Positions 56,601 to 64,000 of a stretch of 64,000 nucleotides of DNA are shown here, piece by piece. Origin of the DNA: Zygaena filipendulae (Eukaryota; Arthropoda; Insecta; Lepidoptera; Zygaenidae); contig OU015661.1 of the NCBI GenBank assembly GCA_907165275.2, forward strand, positions 4,967,501-5,031,500. The letters are read 5' to 3'. Numbering within the stretch: the first letter of the stretch is position 1; every line of letters starts with the position of its first letter. The position numbers were made by a program, and so were the translations under genes. A model generated the notes under the pieces. That model did no database searches. It worked only from the letters and a program-made list of their open reading frames with translations, and was not told where the DNA came from.

Positions 56601-58004
56601 ACAAACGATGTTATTTCATTTTCTATCCTTTAAATATTTGGTGGAAATCTCTCGGTGATATTCTACGTGATTGTAAAACCTTAATTTATTTTTCGTTGCA
56701 GGATTATTCCAAAGAATGCGTGGCACATGTACAAAAGTATTTATTGAAGCACGAAGTACCGCCGTCTTTATTTGAAGTAAGACTTTACTAAGTTTTCATA
56801 AAATACTATGAACTAAGTTGATATCAAACTTTTACTGTGCAATTTTATAATGTTGATTGATATTTTAGCCGTACATTGAGGAAATATTTCAACATCTACG
56901 GGGAGAGCCGTTCAAAAACTTCTTAGAAAGGTGAAGATAAATAAAATACATTACAAAATCATTTTGCACCGTCACACGTATGAATAAAGTTTGTTGATAA
57001 CATGTGTTTTTGTGTTTACAGTGACAAATACACGAGGTTTTGTCAATGGAAAAACTTAGAATTAAACATTCAATTAACGATGAACGACTTTAGCGTTCAC
57101 CGCATTATTGGTCGGGGGGGCTTCGGCGAGGTAAGAGACAGCTGAAGTTTACGTCCAGACCCTTACAGCGCGTCGGTGAAATTAAACCCACGCTGCACTA
57201 TATCTAATCTAAGATATTTTATTTAAAAAGAAATTTTTGATAATAATTCTGCAAGGTTTAATTGAAAGCCGCCAAGTTTAACAGTAACAGTTATTTTTTG
57301 AAATTAACTTTAATTGCTGCAGAATTATCGTAAAAAAATAGTATTCACCGTTTTTTAAATATTGTAAATATTAGGTAGGTATAGACGATAACATGATTTT
57401 TCAAAACGGGTGGCGCTAGTTTCATCCTTGTAAGGGTCTTGGCACTGTTATGCTGGTATTCCTTGCATCAGCTATTTAATTCCCAGATAGTTGGAGGCGT
57501 AATGCAAGCTTCCGAAAGTTGTAAGGCTAGACTTAAGCTTATTACATTTAATGGGTACCTAAGTGACCTTTATAACAGCTTTATGAACTGGTTAGACTAG
57601 TTATTTTTATCAATGTCGTTCGAAATTTGGATCAACAAAAAGTTTATAACTTCATATTTTGATGTTGATATTGCGATAGTGTCCAAACATTATAATTATT
57701 AAGTTAGTCATAAAAGTTTACATACCTACATTATAAGCTAAAGAAAAAGAGTTTCAACAATTTTAAATTTTCACCCGTACCTATTTCGTTAGTAGAGCTA
57801 GCAAAGCTACTAGGGCTTTATGAATGGGCTAGAAAATTCATGATGTCAAGTTGCGTTTCCCGCGCGCAGGTATACGGCTGCCGGAAGGCGGACACCGGCA
57901 AGATGTACGCGATGAAGTGCCTCGACAAGAAGCGAATCAAGATGAAACAGGGCGAGACGCTCGCGCTCAACGAGAGGATTATGCTCTCTTTAGTCAGCAC
58001 CGGG
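38611..58004 (+). CDS. Gprk1: G-protein-coupled receptor kinase, GRK2/3 type (5' part)
   Basis: Eight exons: 38611-38723, 39455-39531, 56277-56350, 56444-56545, 56702-56776, 56869-56930, 57022-57130, 57870-58004. They give 249 codons in one frame, and the remainder lies right of base 64000. The start [20 protein letters not shown] and motifs such as [31 protein letters not shown] and [20 protein letters not shown] identify the beta-adrenergic receptor kinase group (fly Gprk1, human GRK2/3). The sequence contains the RGS-homology domain (about 30-185) and the start of the kinase domain: glycine loop GRGGFGE at 198-204 and the ATP-binding lysine in YAMKCLDKK at residue 220, the same number as in human GRK2. 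The kinase phosphorylates active receptors at the plasma membrane, with recruitment by G-beta-gamma. The C-lobe and PH domain are not in the window. Intron 2 spans 16.7 kb and is loaded with mobile elements. The ATG context CTCAAAATGGCG is favourable. The gene diverges from ABCB6. Confidence 0.97.
39633..40168 (+). repeat. Dispersed repeat, AATCTGCGATTCTGTACATT family, copy 2
   Basis: ATACTATAATAAAAGAGTAG and AATCCGCGATTCTGTACATT start, CTGCCTGTCTGTCTGTCTGT, ATCTACTGAACGGGTTGTCA, ending GGATGAAACCGCGGGCACCA. It lacks the 226-bp MITE found in copy 1 at the corresponding place. It begins about 100 bp after GRK exon 2. Confidence 0.75.
40969..42219 (+). pseudogene. Decayed Tc1-like transposase with nested insertion
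   Basis: The left part begins [21 protein letters not shown], typical of the Tc1 N-terminal helix-turn-helix. A broken middle reads, across frames, [19 protein letters not shown] and [18 protein letters not shown]. The C-terminal part reads [17 protein letters not shown], the box carrying a catalytic acid in Tc1 transposases, and ends IDSMNNRC, stop, [12 protein letters not shown]. Stops and frameshifts are plentiful, most of the central catalytic region is missing, and a MITE occupies 41528-41990. Terminal inverted repeats could not be placed with confidence. It sits in GRK intron 2 and cannot make an active enzyme. Confidence 0.85.
41528..41990. mobile_element. MITE with CGTTCCGTG-type ends, copy 2 (nested in Tc1 remnant)
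   Basis: Reverse-orientation copy of the 37717-38162 element. The left edge GCGCGTTCCGTG and right edge CCCACGGAACGCAC form the inverted ends, and the same 18-bp palindrome is at 41608-41625. It interrupts the Tc1-like remnant just before its [13 protein letters not shown] segment, so it is younger than that element. Confidence 0.82.
43433..43943. mobile_element. Foldback MITE of about 510 bp
   Basis: Almost the whole element is an imperfect palindrome. The outer left arm reads TATACACACCGGCAGAATTA and is mirrored at the right end by TAATTCTGCCGGTGTGTATA. Pairing continues inward through the AGCGGAACAT and GGCAGAGTATAGAAATA segments and more loosely to a centre near 43690. It has no coding capacity and lies in GRK intron 2. 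Confidence 0.85.
44370..45050. repeat. Fragments of CCGCGG-type repeats
   Basis: Partial pieces such as TACTAGCTCTTCCCCGTGAG (about 44370), GCGTGTGTTTCGGAATTCCC (about 44884) and ACCCGCGTGAGTTTCGAAAT (about 45001), separated by unrelated AT-rich DNA. No gene is visible in this part of GRK intron 2. Confidence 0.55.
45057..45300. repeat. Microsatellites plus LINE-tail-like repeat
   Basis: A (TAGAA)n run at about 45057-45078 and an (AC)n run at about 45095-45112 precede a stretch containing GGCAGCTGACTCAGCATATG and ending in AAATACAAAAAAAAA. The poly-A end suggests an old retroelement tail. Confidence 0.6.
45372..45640 (+). repeat. CCGCGG-type dispersed repeat, second subfamily
   Basis: GTCCCCCGCGGTTTCACCCG start, GTTCCCGCGGAATTATTCC core, ACACCCTCCAAGTTTCAGG, ending in TATAGATAGATATAGATATA simple sequence. 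Closest to 15341-15575. Confidence 0.76.
45965..46180 (-). repeat. Dispersed repeat, AATCTGCGATTCTGTACATT family, copy 3 (partial)
   Basis: Reverse orientation: ACTAGCGGTGCCCTGCGGTT, then CATGTCAATCCGTTCTGTAG and CTCTTCTTTTATCGCCTCTC. The far end with the family name motif is missing. Confidence 0.65.
46507..46675. mobile_element. Short MITE with CAGGATGT ends
   Basis: A 169-bp element with ends CAGGATGT and ACATCCTG flanked by TA on both sides (CTATACAGG and CCTGTATTTA). It resembles the CAGGGTGTCC element at 34241 in end sequence and TA flanks but is otherwise unrelated. No coding capacity. Confidence 0.65.
47581..47784 (+). repeat. 204-bp dispersed/direct repeat, left copy
   Basis: Reads ATTTGGACGCAGATAAGCAA to CTCAAAATTTCTCCA and is repeated in the same orientation at 49538-49743 with about 15 differences, roughly 93% identity by eye. 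No coding sense. Element class unknown. Confidence 0.82.
48187..48425. mobile_element. MITE with GCCGCACTCTGAG-type ends, copy 1
   Basis: Outer ends GCCGCACACAG and CTCTGAGTGCGGC form inverted repeats. A second inner inverted pair (AACGTTCATTAAATTAATG with CATTAATTTAATGAACGT) makes a nested stem. The same organisation recurs at 63706-63964. It lies in GRK intron 2. Confidence 0.8.
49538..49743 (+). repeat. 206-bp dispersed/direct repeat, right copy
   Basis: Second copy of 47581-47784. The flanks of the two copies differ, so each is more likely an insertion of the same element than a product of local duplication. The (TTTA)n run at about 49766-49790 follows. Confidence 0.82.
50229..50400 (+). 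repeat. CCGCGG-type dispersed repeat
   Basis: ACTAGCTGTGCCCCGCGGTT start and a well-preserved core GAGTTCCCGCGGGAATTCTG; then TTCTCTGTACCCCTGACAAC and CATCCAAATCCGTTCAGCCG. The tail continues into related text up to about 50705. Confidence 0.8.
50839..50856. repeat. LINE target site duplication, left copy
   Basis: AATATCTTGGCATCTAGA occurs here and again directly after the poly-A tail at 52414-52431. The two 18-bp copies are identical, which marks the exact insertion edges of the LINE. Confidence 0.92.
50857..52413 (+). mobile_element. 5'-truncated jockey-type non-LTR retrotransposon
   Basis: A 1.56-kb insertion in GRK intron 2 that ends in a run of A residues and is bounded by an 18-bp direct duplication (50839-50856 and 52414-52431). 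It holds the reverse-transcriptase part of ORF2 and a short 3' untranslated stretch. The 5' part, including ORF1, the endonuclease and the promoter, is missing. This is the usual outcome of target-primed reverse transcription. The identical duplications and open frame suggest a fairly recent insertion. Confidence 0.94.
50858..52306 (+). CDS. Reverse transcriptase fragment of jockey-type LINE ORF2
   Basis: About 482 codons stay open from the truncated 5' edge to TAG at 52304-52306, with no native start codon. Reverse-transcriptase blocks appear in order: [60 protein letters not shown] and the catalytic ATYADDTAI with its two aspartates. A C-terminal thumb-like region follows ([25 protein letters not shown]). 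The YADD box and the APWF-type tail fit the jockey clade, known from family knowledge rather than a search. Without an endonuclease or ORF1 it cannot move by itself. It lies in the sense direction of the GRK host gene. Confidence 0.9.
   Translation, partial: VQDETTETEIDDILGQDFQLDFPIKHVTPKEIQRSIKSLANNKTPGFDYIDKRVLGELPRKGIIYLTMLSNGIIRTGCFPSLWKVSQIIMIHKAGKPQHDVTSYRPISLLPTVPKLFERILLRRLLKVLKERSVIPDHQFGFRKEHGTVEQVHRVCTVIRRAMERKQYCSAAFLDIQQAFDRVWHKGLLCKIKCLLPHSFYGVLKSYLSDRIYQVRESDATSSFHSIEAGVPQGSVLGPVLYTIYTADLPQSDNVAVATYADDTAILASRQCPIEASSALQKTLNDIQKWLLKWRINASASKSVHVTFSLRRGNCPPVTLGSNELPHRDSVRYLGMHLDRRLTWKNHIQSKRNEMNIKYRDMHWLLGRNSKLSLDKKLLIYNTVIKPIWSYGIQLWGFACNTNIMMVQRAQNYILKQLCDAPWFITNNEVHSNLGVATVRDEIKAHCTKYNARMAVHPNQLAMQLIKPENGQRLKRRKIQDY
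52414..52431. repeat. LINE target site duplication, right copy
   Basis: Second identical copy of the 18-bp duplication, immediately after the poly-A run. The DNA that follows (GTTATGGGCAAGGAATGTTG, from about 52463) resembles the reverse complement of DNA near 26590-26635 in ABCB6 intron 4. The LINE therefore landed beside an older unidentified repeat. Confidence 0.9.
52590..52762 (-). repeat. CCGCGG-type repeat pieces
   Basis: Two minus-oriented pieces in series, GAATTCCGAAACTCACGCGG and GAGTTCCGAAACTCACGCGG, the second ending GATGAAACCGCGGGACACAG. They follow directly after the LINE locus. Confidence 0.7.
54393..54440. repeat. Hairpin, 21-bp perfect arms
   Basis: Arm AATACTCAATATACATATTC(A) at 54393-54413 and its exact complement at 54420-54440 enclose only six bases. 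GRK intron 2. Likely a tiny palindromic element. Confidence 0.8.
55799..55993 (-). repeat. CCGCGG-type dispersed repeat
   Basis: TACTAATATTATAAATGCGA start, CATCATGAAATTTTGCAGAC middle, AACGCGGGTGAAACCGCTGG and AACAGCTAGTA end. It lies about 280 bp before GRK exon 3. Confidence 0.8.
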
Positions 58005-58952
58005 GTATGTATAAGTTAGGCCCGCCGCTCACTGGCGGGACGGTGCGGAATTTTATATAAACTGTGATGATGAGAATACTTAGTTAAGGAAATCTGTCAA
58101 AATCACAAATCAAATGAAATATAATATTTCCATATTAATAATAGTAGTACCATAGTAGCAAAATTTGAAGAACAGAACCTTAATTAATAGTCAATCAAGT
58201 CCTAAGTAAGGGTCGTGTAGATTATTTAGTGTATAATGGTTCGTAATAGTTGAAAAATTTTAACAAAAAAATTAAAACCAACTTCCAAAAACACAAAAAT
58301 GATTTTACTAAAAAGCTAAAAATATGCGTAATAACGCATATGTAAATGTCTATACGAAAAAGCAAACTAACAATTAGAAGCTTATATAATAAAATAACGA
58401 ACATTTCTTTCATCGGTCAATAGTTACAATTAAAATTCGGAAGAATATTAAATTTGGTGGTATCATTGAAATCGTTTAAAAAAACTTCTTCAGAATTTAT
58501 GTGACAAGCTGATGTTGACTTCATAGCGTCAAATACATCGTTTTCATTTGGTTTACCCGGAATACTATAATGAAAATAAAGCCATTTTACATTGATTTCA
58601 AAAGAATTGACGCGGATTTGTTAGTGTCCTCAAAGAGTCTTGCATTCTGCAAATTTTTCACTACTGATTTACCTATCCACAGTTAACATGCGTCAATGGA
58701 TGTTTCTCTTTATAAAAGCGCGCAAGGTGAACGCCTCGTTCTGTTCTCACGCTGCTAATGTTTATTGACCCGGTTTATTTCTGAACAATTGTTGAAACAT
58801 TTTATTTATAACGTGCTTCTTTAAACCTCCCTGCTCGTCATTTTTTTACCTTAAGTGGCGAGTCAAAGAAAACAAGTATAATACAATCTTATTTGAAAAA
58901 TAAATTATACATATACATAGACACTTCTCTTGCTTTCTTGTCTTCCATCCAG

Positions 58953-59065
58953 TTCTAGTGATAGTTCTACCACAGACAATATTATGTTAACTAAAGAGCT
59001 CATGTGGCCGGGGCAGGCGCGTCACGGTTACATGTTAGACCAAACTTTCTTTGCTGGCATCCCAA
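58953..59065 (+). other. Candidate exon of unknown gene in GRK intron 8
   Basis: A 113-base open segment follows a long pyrimidine tract ending CCATCCAG and precedes a GTATGT donor. Read with one leading base it encodes SSDSSTTDNIMLTKELMWPG and then QARHGYMLDQTFFAGIP. It does not match GRK, and GRK exon 8 ends in phase 0, which would put a stop at once in this segment. It may be an exon of another gene, a rare alternative exon, or chance. I do not recognise the protein. Confidence 0.3.
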
Positions 59066-59349
59066 GTATGTTCTCCACAATATTCCCAAAACTGAGAGTT
59101 TTGAAAATAGTGACTTGGTTAAAACGTTATTACATTTCGTTCGTGATCAATAGTTTGTGTACGAAAACCACCCGGCGACACTGGTTTTCATCTGTTATAC
59201 TAAAATTGAGTCGATGTTCCTCCTATGTGTTTGTGGTTCTACCTACTGGTAACTTACATAAGTAAGTGAAAAAATCCAATCTGTTTTACTGTGACGTAGT
59301 TGTAGACGTTGGATGTTTTTTTCCAAGCAGATCTACTGTTACAATCCTT

Positions 59350-59544
59350 ATTCATATTATTAATGTGAAAGTGAGTTTGTTTGTTACGCTTTTACGCCCT
59401 AACTAACGGCTTAACTGACCATCATGAAATTTTGCATGCACGTTGTCAGGGGTACCTACAGAGCATTTAGGGTACTTTTTATCCCAAAATTCCCGCGGGC
59501 ATTCCGAAACTCGCTCAGGTGAAACCGCGGGGCACAGCTAGTTA
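59350..59544 (-). repeat. CCGCGG-type dispersed repeat
   Basis: ATTCATATTATTAATGTGAA start, CATCATGAAATTTTGCATGC middle, CTCAGGTGAAACCGCGGGGC and ACAGCTAGTTA end. Intron 8 of GRK. Confidence 0.8.
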
Positions 59545-61811
59545 TTAATAGAGTTTGATGGAATGGGGTTTCTGAGGTGGGCAGAGGCTAGAGACCTCTA
59601 CTTGCCTCTACTACCTCTTTACACTAATCATTCTTTGCATGCATGGCTGTCGGTCTCTATTGCTTTTGATGTTTGCTCCTGTGGATGTCCTGTTGCCGAT
59701 CGATTAAATTTCCTCCTCGGCGACCGTTTCTGACATAATTATTATCCTCTCACATATTCTTCTTGGTCAGATGGAGCAGGTATGTTGTATTGACTTTTGG
59801 CTGCCAAAGTATTTTTCTACCTTGTGATCGTAGGCACATTTTTTGTATCAATATTTACTGTCTACAATCTACATTGCATATTATAATTATGCATGTAAGT
59901 AAATTTATTAAATCATATTTATTGTAATTGTAACGGATACAGTGTAACAGATAAACACAATATTATTCTAATTATTATCTATCAGCAGACCACCACATGT
60001 ACTTTTTTATCTATCATTGGTATTATTGGCGTGACGTGATTCTACTCGTATACATTACAATTCCTGGTTTTTCATTTGTTACCTACGCAGTTTGTAATGG
60101 AAGTAGTATAAACAACTAACTGTTTTATATACCCATGGTTTGATGTACGTGTTATGAGGAATCTTCATACATAGGTACGTATTTTTAACCGACTTCCAAA
60201 AAAGGAGGCGGTTTTCAATTCGACTGTATTGTTTTTTTTTCTACTTTAAACTGTCCACTCCTTGAGAATTAGAACTTTCAAACTCAAAAAGCTACGTTGT
60301 CCCTGAGTAACATAGGCTATAATATATCCAGATTACAATATAGCCGCTATATTGTAATCCGGAATTTCCGCGGGTACTCCGAAATTATCGCGGGTGAAAC
60401 CGCGTGGTGCAGCTATTATAAAACCTTAAAAGAAATCATCTACGAGGTTTGGGACGGAGACCATATATTACGGCTCAATCTCCTTTTGCATACTACACGC
60501 TGTCAGCGATACAGAGGAGGACATAGGTACTTTTTGTTTCTGAATTGCCACGGGCACTTCGAAATTAACGCAGATGAAACCGCGGGGAACACCTAGTGAT
60601 CTGTGATACTATATGTCTCAGAAAATATACATGATAAACTTCAATGTCACTTTCATTTTCTAGTTCTTTTAGCGTTTTCCTCTTTGGAACTTAAAGTTTA
60701 GAATTGGTGTAAGTTGATGTACCTTCAGATTTCATTTAGTTGTAGTATTTCTATAGGGTAGCAAGATAATTAACCTAAGTTATTACTGTTTATCAGGAAG
60801 CGGTTTTTTATAATACAGAAGTATGAACGTCACAATAATAATTTTATTATAAAAATACAAATTAACTTCAGTTATCAGTGTAAATCTATACCTGGTTCAG
60901 ATTGCTTATCGATTGCGAGCTTTGATTCGTCATTGACAATACACCTATCATTTTATGACTATGTATCAGGCGGAATAGCATTGGGAACATAAACGATATC
61001 CGACCAATTGGACTGAAACGAATTGGCTCGCCCTCAATTTGTAGTGTTCCAATCCGCTTTCGTCTCGTTTTACAATAATTATTATAACATTCGAATACAA
61101 TTTTTCAGATTTCCATCTTAATTCCTCTGTAATTGTTACTGTAGCCATTTTTAAAAGTCAAGTATAGTTTTTGAAAGGAGATTGACAGGGTATGGACCAA
61201 ATGCTGCCCAGGAGTGGGACTACCTTGACTGAGTTCCTTGCATTGCTTTATATTGGAAAAAATTTTTTTTTTCAAAATCGGTCCCGGAGAAAAAAAATTA
61301 ACGTCAGTTTTGTTTGTACGTTTTATATAGTATGTATGTTCCCCGATTATTCGAAGACGACTGGACCGATTTGAAAAATTCTTTTTTTGGTTGAAAGGGT
61401 ATACTTCCGAGGTGGTACCAATGTTATCAAGTAAGGATCTGATGATGGGATATTGGAGAAATGGAAGGAACTTATCAAATATTATAGGCACACCTACCAG
61501 TTTTGGGTATTCTTTGGAATATATCATGCATTTGCTTTCGGATAGCACCATTTAGTGAAGTGAAACTGATGATGAAGACAACAGATGACCAGCGGAACTA
61601 CTTAATAATAGGTATTTCACAGGTTGCGATTCGATTACTTTAAGGTGGTTGCTGAGCAGTTTATGCTCATCACAGTGCATGTGGTGAAGCTGGCTGATAG
61701 TGTGTATCAGTAGAACTCCTCAAAAATATACATCCCTCCATCGGGAAAAGCATTTATTTATTTTTATTGTAATTAAGTATTTATTTTTACCCAATAAATA
61801 ATACCTATTTT
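59545..61811. other. Gene-free intron stretch
   Basis: Apart from the composite repeat at 60297-60595, a fragment of the common ACCGACTTCCAAAAAAGGAG repeat at 60188, and a reversed 157-bp-unit fragment at 61194, I see no exon or RNA gene. The longest open frame (61105-61551, minus) has no recognisable content. Confidence 0.6.
60297..60595 (-). repeat. Composite of two CCGCGG-type repeats
   Basis: A first unit ends ATCGCGGGTGAAACCGCGTG near 60410, and a second ends AACGCAGATGAAACCGCGGG at about 60585. The arrangement and the AGGTTTGGGACGGAGACCAT text match the tandem pair at 25985-26372, so the composite itself seems to have spread as one unit. Confidence 0.7.
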
Positions 61812-61965
61812 TCCCATAACTCCTGGGATGGAATTAGACGCGCTTTATTTTACTGACTACTACTACTCTTAGGAACATATTGTACTATGTCTACATCCTG
61901 GGCAGCACTTGGTCTACCTTCCATGCAAGTTTATTGTTTCCCAATAAATTTATTTATTTTTATTG
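61812..61965 (+). repeat. Diverged outlying unit of the 157-bp repeat
   Basis: Starts ACTCCTGGGATGGAATTAGA, with ACTATGTCTACATCCTGGGC and CAGCACTTGGTCTACCTTCC, but no adjacent second unit. A reversed fragment (GGACCAAATGCTGCCCAGGA) is at 61194-61213. Confidence 0.78.
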
Positions 61966-62133
61966 CAGTTTGTGATCACAGGTATAATTATGTTTGGTAT
62001 TATTACAGAGTATGTCATCCCACTGTGACCTGTCCATTTAGACGTACAAAACATTAAAAAAAAAACAAATTTAAAAATCACAACAACCACAACCAATAAA
62101 ACATTTAAAAATCTCCACAAAAACTTTTTTTTT

Positions 62134-62760
62134 CACGACTCCTGGGATAGAATTAGGCGCCCTTTATTTTACAAACTACTACTATCCTAAGGAACATAAT
62201 GTACTATGTCTACATCCTGGGCATCACTTGGTCTACCTTCCATGAATGTTTATGGTTTCCCAATAAATCTCAACACAAACTTTTTTTTTTCACGACTCCT
62301 GGGATAGAATTAGGCGCCCTTTATTTTACAAACTACTACTACCCTAAGGAACATAATGTACTATGTCTACATCCTGGGCAGCACTTGGTCTATCTTCCAT
62401 GAATGTTTATGGTTTCACAATAAATCTCAACAAAAACTTTTTTTTTTCACGACTCCTGGGATAGAATTAGGCGCCCTTTATTTTACAAACTACTACTACT
62501 CCAAGGAACATAACGTACTATGTCTACATCCTGGGCAGCACTTGGTCTACATTCCATGCAAGTTTATTGTTTCCCAATAAATCTCAACAAAAACTTTTTT
62601 TTTTTCACGATTCCTGGGATAGAATTAGACGCGCTTTATTTTACAGACTACTACTATCCTAAGGAACATAATGTACTATGACTTTTTTCTGGGCAGCACT
62701 TGGTCCACTCTTCATACAAAGATTGGCATTGTCATTTCGCAATTATTCGGTTTGTAGGTA
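62134..62760 (+). repeat. 157-bp tandem repeat array, four units
   Basis: Units start at 62134, 62291, 62448 and 62606, each with CACGA(C/T)TCCTGGGATAG; the periods are 157, 157 and 158 bp. Every unit contains GAACATAATGTACTATG-like text, CCTGGGCAGCACTTGGTC and a poly-T tract before the next unit. The last unit diverges after about 100 bp. A single diverged unit is found upstream at 61812-61965. Open frames of 67-74 aa here are the repeat read through, not genes. Intron 8 of GRK. Confidence 0.9.
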
Positions 62761-63705
62761 CCTACCTAAGCGAATAAATCGATGAGTTGCATCAATTGAT
62801 TATTATTATCATCTAATAATAATCTCTGAATAAATGCTTTTTCTTTCTTGTGAATTTTGTTTTTGTGATTTGTAATTGATTCTTAGCGGTTTTTACCTTT
62901 TACCTGTTTGTGTTTTTTAATCAGCTTCTGTATCTGTCCCCGCGATTTAACATGTATTTCGAGAATCCCTTCGGGAATATTTGCACGTGAATATACCAAA
63001 TTTCATCCATCGCGGACAAACAACGTGACACGTGATTAAATATATTAAGATTAAGAAGATATGATAAGTAGCCAGCAAATGTCAAGGATAGCGAACGGTT
63101 AAATCAAGTAGGCGTCAAATTTGCCCTTTAGTAGTTATATTAAATGAAAATAGCTTACAAAAATTTATGCTTGCGAGAAAATAAACATTCTTTATTTCTT
63201 TTTCTTGCGAGTAATGTTGAGCAAATTCTTTATGGATTTTCTTTATTTCCCGAAGTACCTATATATCTATCAAAGAAAAAAACAAACCGGGGTGGCACAT
63301 ATAGCGAAATTTATAAAACGTAACAAACGGTTCGTTGTTTAGTTAAAGCTATTTATAGGTCCCTTCGTACAGTCAAGTTGCGGCGTGAATATTCTTTCAC
63401 TACGACCTTGTTTTAAAACTTTACGCTGTGTGGTTGTTGTGGTAATAATGGAAACGTTTCAGCATTGTGTAAACGCGTAGTCGGACTTACCATTACTCAA
63501 ACTCGTTTTTAGCGCCGAAGTTTGACCGATGTGACGTATGAAACCTGATAAGTTGTTTCAAATGTCAATTTACTAGTTTTAGTTTAATCAACCGTATGTT
63601 GCTACAACCCGTGATCCTAGAAGCTCTAAAAATATTTTTTCTGATATGATTATCATAGTTGTTTAAGAATGCTGCAACCCCTGTAAAGGGAAACTAAGTT
63701 TAACC
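62761..63705. other. Gene-free intron stretch
   Basis: AT-rich DNA with a short CCGCGATTTAAC fragment of the CCGCGG family near 62940. No exon of the GRK C-lobe (expected after STG at 58004) is present before the window ends. Confidence 0.6.
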
Positions 63706-63964
63706 GCCGCACTCTGAGTCGATTTTAATGATTACTTAGTTAAGTATACATTTTAAAGACAGAACTGCCGCAATCGGACAAGTTTAATAAATTAATGTTA
63801 ATCGGCATTTAACTAATTAAGTTACATCTCATTAAATTTCAATCAACATTAATTTACTGAACATCTCTGATTGCGGCAGTTTGTTTTAAAATCTATACTT
63901 GACCACAGATAATATAATACTATGACTTAACTAAGTAATCATTAAAGTCGACTCTGAGTGCGGC
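63706..63964. mobile_element. MITE with GCCGCACTCTGAG-type ends, copy 2
   Basis: Outer arms GCCGCACTCTGAGTCGA and TCGACTCTGAGTGCGGC are perfect inverted repeats (17 bp) and continue with GATTACTTAGTTAAGTATA. An inner palindrome around GAACTGCCGCAATC lies between them. The right arm is broken by a 28-bp extra segment at 63901-63928, described separately. It lies in the eighth intron of GRK. Confidence 0.83.
63897..63928. repeat. 20-bp core insertion inside a MITE arm
   Basis: Identical core at 63904-63923 with GAC before and G after, bracketed by ACTT at 63897-63900 and 63925-63928. The opposite arm of the host MITE predicts CTATACTTAACTAAG here without the extra bases, which supports a real insertion. 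Confidence 0.72.
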
Positions 63965-64000
63965 CGTAAGAGCACTGTATGAGTAATGATATTTAAGATC

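Noticed and set aside
57870..58060. 69-codon frame [13 protein letters not shown] and so on as a separate gene
   Set aside because: Out-of-frame reading of GRK exon 8.
61105..61551. 148-codon minus-strand frame
   Set aside because: Low-complexity AT-rich sequence overlapping a repeat fragment; no motif, no splice context.
62199..62580. Two similar frames of 67 and 74 codons suggesting a small gene family
   Set aside because: They are the 157-bp tandem repeat read through its units.

Overview
The window is animal nuclear DNA, almost certainly from a moth or butterfly (Lepidoptera). It is AT-rich, its genes are split by GT-AG introns, and it is full of short repeats of types common in lepidopteran genomes: boxed SINEs, CCGCGGTTTCACCCGCG-type repeats, foldback MITEs, jockey and Tc1 remnants. 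The species cannot be named from sequence alone. I see no prokaryotic, viral or CRISPR features.

Four protein genes were rebuilt exon by exon, with every splice phase checked. (1) HEATR6, minus strand, 1283-9157: 12 coding exons and about 846 codons; the C-terminus lies beyond base 1. (2) A PPIL6-type inactive cyclophilin, plus strand, 10735-17672: 16 exons, 863 aa, with a tail of roughly 540 residues that has no counterpart in the ~311-aa human protein. (3) ABCB6, minus strand, 18648-35744: 16 coding exons, 846 aa, complete and with all ATPase motifs. (4) The GRK2/3-type G-protein-coupled receptor kinase (fly Gprk1), plus strand, 38611 onward: 8 exons and 249 codons, running off the right edge. 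Its second intron is 16.7 kb.

Layout: HEATR6 and PPIL6 diverge across 1.6 kb that holds a foldback-like element. PPIL6 and ABCB6 converge. ABCB6 and GRK2 diverge across 2.9 kb that holds a MITE and an older repeat. The genes are functionally unrelated: HEAT-repeat scaffold, ciliary-type cyclophilin, porphyrin-class ABC half-transporter and GPCR desensitising kinase. Nothing suggests a joint pathway.

Mobile DNA fills the introns. The largest piece is a 5'-truncated jockey-type LINE (50857-52413) with an open reverse-transcriptase frame, a poly-A tail and an 18-bp target duplication. A decayed Tc1-like transposase (40969-42219) carries a nested MITE. At least ten small inverted-repeat element families occur, several in two or three copies. 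A 157-bp tandem array lies near the right end.

The least expected observation is an identical 20-bp sequence present three times (17520, 21865, 63904). Each copy sits between short direct duplications like a tiny insertion, and one interrupts a MITE whose original sequence can be inferred.
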